A stretch of DNA of 64,000 nt from DATJPR01 sp963843525 (lineage in GTDB: Bacteria; Bacteroidota; Ignavibacteria; UBA10030; UBA6906): contig CAWJKM010000002.1 in assembly GCA_963843525.1 (NCBI GenBank), positions 372,001 to 436,000 of the forward strand. Reading direction: 5' to 3'. Shown one piece after another: positions 60,226 through 64,000 of the stretch. Made by a program: the position numbers and the translations under genes. How positions within the stretch are numbered: the stretch's first letter is position 1; each line of letters opens with the position of its first letter. The notes beneath the pieces were generated by a model. It saw only the letters and a program-made list of their open reading frames with translations. It made no database searches and was not told the origin of the DNA.

Positions 60226-63219
60226 ATGGACGTGACGTACGGTTTGGAGATCGGAGAAAGAATCGTGAAAAAGGAAGCCCCTTCCAGCAGTCCCCGGCAT
60301 CGGCCGCTTTCAACCAGGCATCGCCTTCCCGCAGGCATCGGCAAACTTGCCGGCATTATTGCAGCATGCGCCCTCCTTGGGTTTTCCTGCGGGGTGGAAC
60401 GGCACGCGCAGGTGCCTGTGAAAGAGAGAGCCCAGGGAAAAATGTCGTGGGCGGATAGCGTGTTGTCCTCGATGACGCTTGAAGAAAAAGTTGGCCAGAT
60501 GACCATGATCACGGCGCCCGCGGTGTTCTTGAGTGACAGCAGTGAAGAAATGCGCCGGCTCACTTCATTGGTTCGGGACTGGCACGTCGGCGGAGTTGCC
60601 ATCCTGCACGGGACAGTCTACGGGGCCGGAATGATGGCAAACCATCTGCAGAAACTTGCGCCGGTTCCGCTGTTGATCTCCGCTGATCTTGAGCACGGGC
60701 TGGCGATGCGCTATGCGCGCGGAACGGACTTGCCCGACGCCATGGCATTCGGTGCGACAAGAGATTCCTCCCTTGCCTATCAGGCCGGGAGGATCACCGG
60801 CCGGGAAGCACGTGCGGCAGGAGTTCGCATGAATCTCGCCCCGGTCGCCGACCTCAATACTAATCCGTCGAATCCGGTCATCAACACCCGATCGTACGGG
60901 AGCGACCCTCATCTGGTCAGCCTTCTGACAGGCGCATACGCCCATGGCCTGGAAAAGGAGGGGGTCCTTGCTACGGTAAAGCATTTCCCCGGACATGGCT
61001 CCACCAGCGAGGATTCACATCTCGAGCTTCCGGTCATCCGGTTCAACCGCGCACGGCTGGACACGATGGAGTTCGTCCCGTTCCGCTCCGCGATCGAAAG
61101 CGGCATTGGGGCAGTCATGGTGGGTCATATCGCGGTCCCTGCGATCGATCCCACCGGTCTTCCGGCGACGCTCTCCCGCACTCTGACAACCGGCGAGCTT
61201 CGCGACACCATGAAATTCAAGGGCCTGATCATCACCGATGCGATGGGAATGGCGGGCGCGAGGGTCGTTCCTCCCGACCGCGCTGCGGTAATGGCAGTGA
61301 AGGCCGGTGCCGACATTCTCCTCCTTACCACGGATGAATACACTGCACTCGAAGCGGTCCGCGATGCGGTCAGGAGCGGGGAAATCCCGATGGCAAGAAT
61401 CGATTCGTCGGTCTTGAGAATCCTCCGCGCAAAGGAGAACCTGCATTTGCCACGCCACCGCTTCGTCTCTCCGGATGCTGCGAGTGGACAGATCGGCGTG
61501 CCCTCACACTGGGACTTCGCCCGGACCGTCGCGTCGAGGGCTTTGACGTTGATCAAAAATCAGGGAGGGGTAGTGCCGCTCCGGGTCCGGGAAGGGAGAA
61601 GGATTCTCTCCTTGATCCTCACCGACAGTGAAGACAGCAGGACGGAGATTGACCGTCCGGACGCATTTGGTACCGACGAACCGACAGGTTCTTATCTGAC
61701 GGGTCTCTTTCGCCGGAGGCATTTGAACGTGGAGACCATCAGGCTCCCGCCGACCAGCAGTGCGGAGGAACAGGATCGTGCCCTGGAAGCCCTCCGGCGT
61801 GCCGATCTTGCGGTCGTCTCCGCGTTCGTCGGCGTGCATACTTCTTCAGGGCATATCGGGATGCCCTCACACTATTCTGCATTTGTGAACAAGCTCAATC
61901 AGCTCAGAACGCCGGTGATTCTTGTCTCGTTCGGCGATCCGTATGTCGTCACGGATTTTCCGAAAGCGAGTGCGATCCTCTGCGCATATTCGGATGCTGA
62001 AGTCATGGCCGATGCCGTGGCCGGTGCGCTGACGGGTGACCAGCCGATCAGCGGTCGGCTCCCGGTCAGGATTTCATCGGATTATCCCGAAGGCTTCGGC
62101 ATCTCGCTCGGGGAGGAACCAGACGCAGGCTCGGATACACTGACGGCCGTTCCCCCTTCACCGGTCTTTCGAGGGGTCGATAGCTTGATGGAGCACGCCG
62201 TGGAGGACTCAGTATTCCCGGGGGCACAGCTCATTGTCCTCCGGAACCACAATATCGTTCTTCAGAAGTGTTTCGGACGGTATACCTACGATCCCTCTTC
62301 ACCTGCCGTGGACGATTCCACGCTGTATGATCTCGCTTCACTGACAAAAGTGATTGCGACGACTTCTGCCGTCATGAAGCTTTACGACAAGGGACTGATC
62401 AACCTGGACGCTCCCGCTTCCCGGTATCTCCCTCAATTCCAGAACGAGGAGAAGAGAGGGATCACGATCCGTCAATTACTCCTGCACCGTGCAGGGTTTC
62501 CACCCTTCCGCCGATTATGGACCCTGGCTTCAACGCCGACCGCGGCACTCGATTCCGCGTTTGCCACACCACTGGTCGCGCGCCCGGGTGATACGACAAT
62601 CTACAGCGACATCAGCATGATGACGATGGGGTCGATCGTGCAACACCTTGCCGGACGGCCGCTCGATGAGTATGTACGGGAAGAGTTTTTCGAGCCTCTG
62701 GGTATGCGCCTCACCTGTTTCAATCCCTCGCCGGCATTGCAGCTGCATTGTGCGCCGACAGAATACGATTCGACATGGAGACGCCGGCTCGTGGTGGGAA
62801 CCGTTCACGATGAGAATGCGTCGCTGCTTGGCGGGGTCTCAGGCCACGCCGGACTCTTTTCCACCGCCCCGGATCTCGCCCGTTTCGCCCTCATGATGAT
62901 GAATCAGGGGAGAGCGTACGGACACGAATTCTATTCACGGGAGACATTTGAAGAATTCCTTGGCGCCCGATCCAACAGTGGTGAGCGGTGGCTCGGCTGG
63001 GACAAGAGGTCTCCCGAAGGATCTTCCTCAGGAAGCTTCTTCTCGGATTCTTCTTTTGGACATACTGGATTCACCGGGACCTCAATCTGGATCGATCCTC
63101 AACAACAGCTTGCCGTCATCCTGCTCACCAATCGCGTTTACCCCACGCGAGAAAATCTCCGCATCATCGCGTTCCGTCCGGTCCTCCATGATGCGGTGGT
63201 CCGGGCATTGAAATGGTGA
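60226..63219 (+). CDS. nagZ: NagZ-type GH3 glycosidase fused to a beta-lactamase-like serine hydrolase
   Basis: A 997-residue two-enzyme fusion. Residues 40-56 are a hydrophobic export signal ending in GFSC, perhaps lipidated. The GH3 domain (about 70-400) has the NagZ motif KHFPGHGSTSEDSH at 252-265, whose His acts as acid/base, and the nucleophile D338 in IITDAMGM. A GH3 C-terminal-like domain follows (about 415-615), then a class C beta-lactamase/DD-peptidase-like domain (about 640-985) with Ser705 in SLTK, YSD in place of YxN, and HTG. Such fusions are typical of Bacteroidota and would remove GlcNAc from muropeptides and perhaps cleave stem peptides. It follows the kinase gene by 66 bases with GAGAAGGAAAG before the ATG. 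Confidence 0.92.
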   Translation: MDVTYGLEIGERIVKKEAPSSSPRHRPLSTRHRLPAGIGKLAGIIAACALLGFSCGVERHAQVPVKERAQGKMSWADSVLSSMTLEEKVGQMTMITAPAVFLSDSSEEMRRLTSLVRDWHVGGVAILHGTVYGAGMMANHLQKLAPVPLLISADLEHGLAMRYARGTDLPDAMAFGATRDSSLAYQAGRITGREARAAGVRMNLAPVADLNTNPSNPVINTRSYGSDPHLVSLLTGAYAHGLEKEGVLATVKHFPGHGSTSEDSHLELPVIRFNRARLDTMEFVPFRSAIESGIGAVMVGHIAVPAIDPTGLPATLSRTLTTGELRDTMKFKGLIITDAMGMAGARVVPPDRAAVMAVKAGADILLLTTDEYTALEAVRDAVRSGEIPMARIDSSVLRILRAKENLHLPRHRFVSPDAASGQIGVPSHWDFARTVASRALTLIKNQGGVVPLRVREGRRILSLILTDSEDSRTEIDRPDAFGTDEPTGSYLTGLFRRRHLNVETIRLPPTSSAEEQDRALEALRRADLAVVSAFVGVHTSSGHIGMPSHYSAFVNKLNQLRTPVILVSFGDPYVVTDFPKASAILCAYSDAEVMADAVAGALTGDQPISGRLPVRISSDYPEGFGISLGEEPDAGSDTLTAVPPSPVFRGVDSLMEHAVEDSVFPGAQLIVLRNHNIVLQKCFGRYTYDPSSPAVDDSTLYDLASLTKVIATTSAVMKLYDKGLINLDAPASRYLPQFQNEEKRGITIRQLLLHRAGFPPFRRLWTLASTPTAALDSAFATPLVARPGDTTIYSDISMMTMGSIVQHLAGRPLDEYVREEFFEPLGMRLTCFNPSPALQLHCAPTEYDSTWRRRLVVGTVHDENASLLGGVSGHAGLFSTAPDLARFALMMMNQGRAYGHEFYSRETFEEFLGARSNSGERWLGWDKRSPEGSSSGSFFSDSSFGHTGFTGTSIWIDPQQQLAVILLTNRVYPTRENLRIIAFRPVLHDAVVRALKW

Positions 63220-63470
63220 TGGTGCAATCGGGAGGCGGACTGCCCGGGGAACATGTCCTGGTGCGGCTTGAGACATCCTGTTTCTGAAACAGGTTGGCTC
63301 GAGGATGTGCAGCGAAGCGGCGGGCGCCTGACCGGAGAAATCACGCTTCTCGATTTCGAGAATGGGATTCCTCAAGAATCGCCCACCCTGGCCCGTTTTC
63401 GGCATTCTTCGCCCTGGGCTCTGGAAACAGTATCCGGGTTTTTATTGTTATGATGTTGGAGGGAAAAAGG

Positions 63471-64000
63471 ATGAGCAATTTGACTGAGCAAGGTGAAAGT
63501 AGCGCACCAAACGGACTTCTGGAAGATTTGGCGAGTGAAGACCACGTCACACGTCACAAAGCAAGGAGACACCTCACTGAATTGGGAAGAGTCGTTGTCC
63601 CGCAATTACGTGATCTGCTCCTGCGGTCATCATTGGAACACGTGCGGTGGGAAGCGGCAAAAGTCCTCGGGGGTATTGGAGGAGTGGATGCAGTGGAGGC
63701 GCTGGCGACAGCATTGCCGGATCCGAGTTCCGATGTCCGGTGGACAGCTGTTCAGGGATTGATTGAAGGGGGGGAGACCGCTTATCACCCGATACTTCAT
63801 CAGTTGATCATTCATTCGTCCAACATCGGAGTGAGGGAGGCCGCGACGCACGTTCTCTGTTCACGCCGTGAAGGAAGAACACTCGTTGTTTCTTCGTCCG
63901 GTCCTTCGCGCACTCCGTGGCAGGGCGCCGGTCTTCGAAGTTTCTCTCGCTGCGTACCAGGCCATGACAACGTATCATCGGACTCAGGCCAGGCTTGACA
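63471..64000 (+). CDS. HEAT-repeat protein, apparently frameshifted and cut by the window edge
   Basis: A helical-repeat scaffold protein. After a polar start (MSNLTEQGES), HEAT-like units follow: DHVTRHKARRHLTELGRVVVPQLRDLL, EHVRWEAAKVLGGIGGVDAVEALATALPD and SSDVRWTAVQGLIEGG. The open frame runs to a stop at 63998, but from about 63860 its translation loses repeat character (GRTLVVSSSGPSRTPWQG), while the +1 frame reads HAVKEEHSLFLRPVLRALRGRAPVFEVSLAAYQAM, which continues the repeat pattern through the end of the window. A one-base frameshift or sequencing error near 63852-63862 is likely. GGAGGG precedes the ATG. Confidence 0.7.

Noticed and set aside
1..64000. tRNA, rRNA, insertion sequences, prophage or integrative element
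   Set aside because: I looked for acceptor/T-loop patterns, transposase and integrase motifs and terminal repeats and found none I could support.

Overview
The window is about 57-58 percent GC by eye, densely coded on both strands, and reads as chromosome of a Gram-negative, non-pathogen-like bacterium. A TonB-dependent outer-membrane receptor, lipoproteins, a PBP1C/alpha-2-macroglobulin pair, Bacteroidota-type families (DUF4922, cytoplasmic-looking SpoIID, DUF1343/NamZ, NagZ fused to a serine hydrolase, DUF6600) and many TPR and SpoIIE-phosphatase genes point to the Bacteroidota/Chlorobi/Ignavibacteriota (FCB) side of the tree; I cannot place it more finely. No tRNA, rRNA, CRISPR array, transposase, integrase or phage gene was found. 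Many promoters share a TTGnnn - 17 bp - TATATT/TACATT form, which helped decide several start codons.

Layout. 1-5.6 kb: secreted DUF6600 protein, GroES-like protein, class I aldolase (fbaB), cold-shock protein, a nitrilase-family amidase behind a leader terminator, queF, and a thioredoxin-like lipoprotein. 5.6-11 kb: two large TPR/coiled-coil proteins, each with its own promoter. 11-14.7 kb (minus): a compact four-gene lipid-headgroup operon made of two CDP-alcohol phosphatidyltransferases (the first apparently frameshifted), a HisC/CobD-like PLP enzyme and a LicC-like nucleotidyltransferase. 14.8-23.7 kb: phosphofructokinase, then minus-strand genes for a SpoIIE phosphatase, an HhH-GPD glycosylase, a short Rho, a DUF1566 membrane protein, a bleomycin-hydrolase peptidase, DinB and RsbRD-like proteins, and a divergent Fpg/Nei glycosylase.

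23.8-28.4 kb: a thiamine-salvage operon, consisting of a TPP riboswitch with a visible terminator/antiterminator, a TonB receptor, thiamine pyrophosphokinase and an SSF symporter. 28.7-35.1 kb: an NtrC-type regulator divergent from an adenosine deaminase / SixA-like phosphatase / adenosine-specific-kinase operon, then urocanase and a VOC protein. 35.5-40.8 kb: a second SpoIIE phosphatase, a single-domain response regulator, an APC permease, a class V aminotransferase and a papain-like protease. 41-48.8 kb: PBP1C and a thioester-containing bacterial alpha-2-macroglobulin. 48.9-53.7 kb: LiaI/LiaF-like membrane proteins, a one-domain asparaginase-like protein, small exported proteins, a TPR protein and an MFS transporter.

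53.8-63.2 kb looks like a peptidoglycan-salvage locus: SSF transporter, SpoIID-like enzyme, an Ap4A-phosphorylase-like DUF4922 protein of unknown reaction, NamZ-type exo-muramidase, BadF-type amino-sugar kinase and NagZ fused to a beta-lactamase-like domain. The window ends in a HEAT-repeat gene that seems frameshifted. Three purine-rich heptad-repeat arrays lie exactly at gene 3' ends and in two cases supply the stop codon. The strongest candidates for something undescribed are the lipid-headgroup operon, the DUF4922 enzyme in the muropeptide locus, and these heptad arrays.
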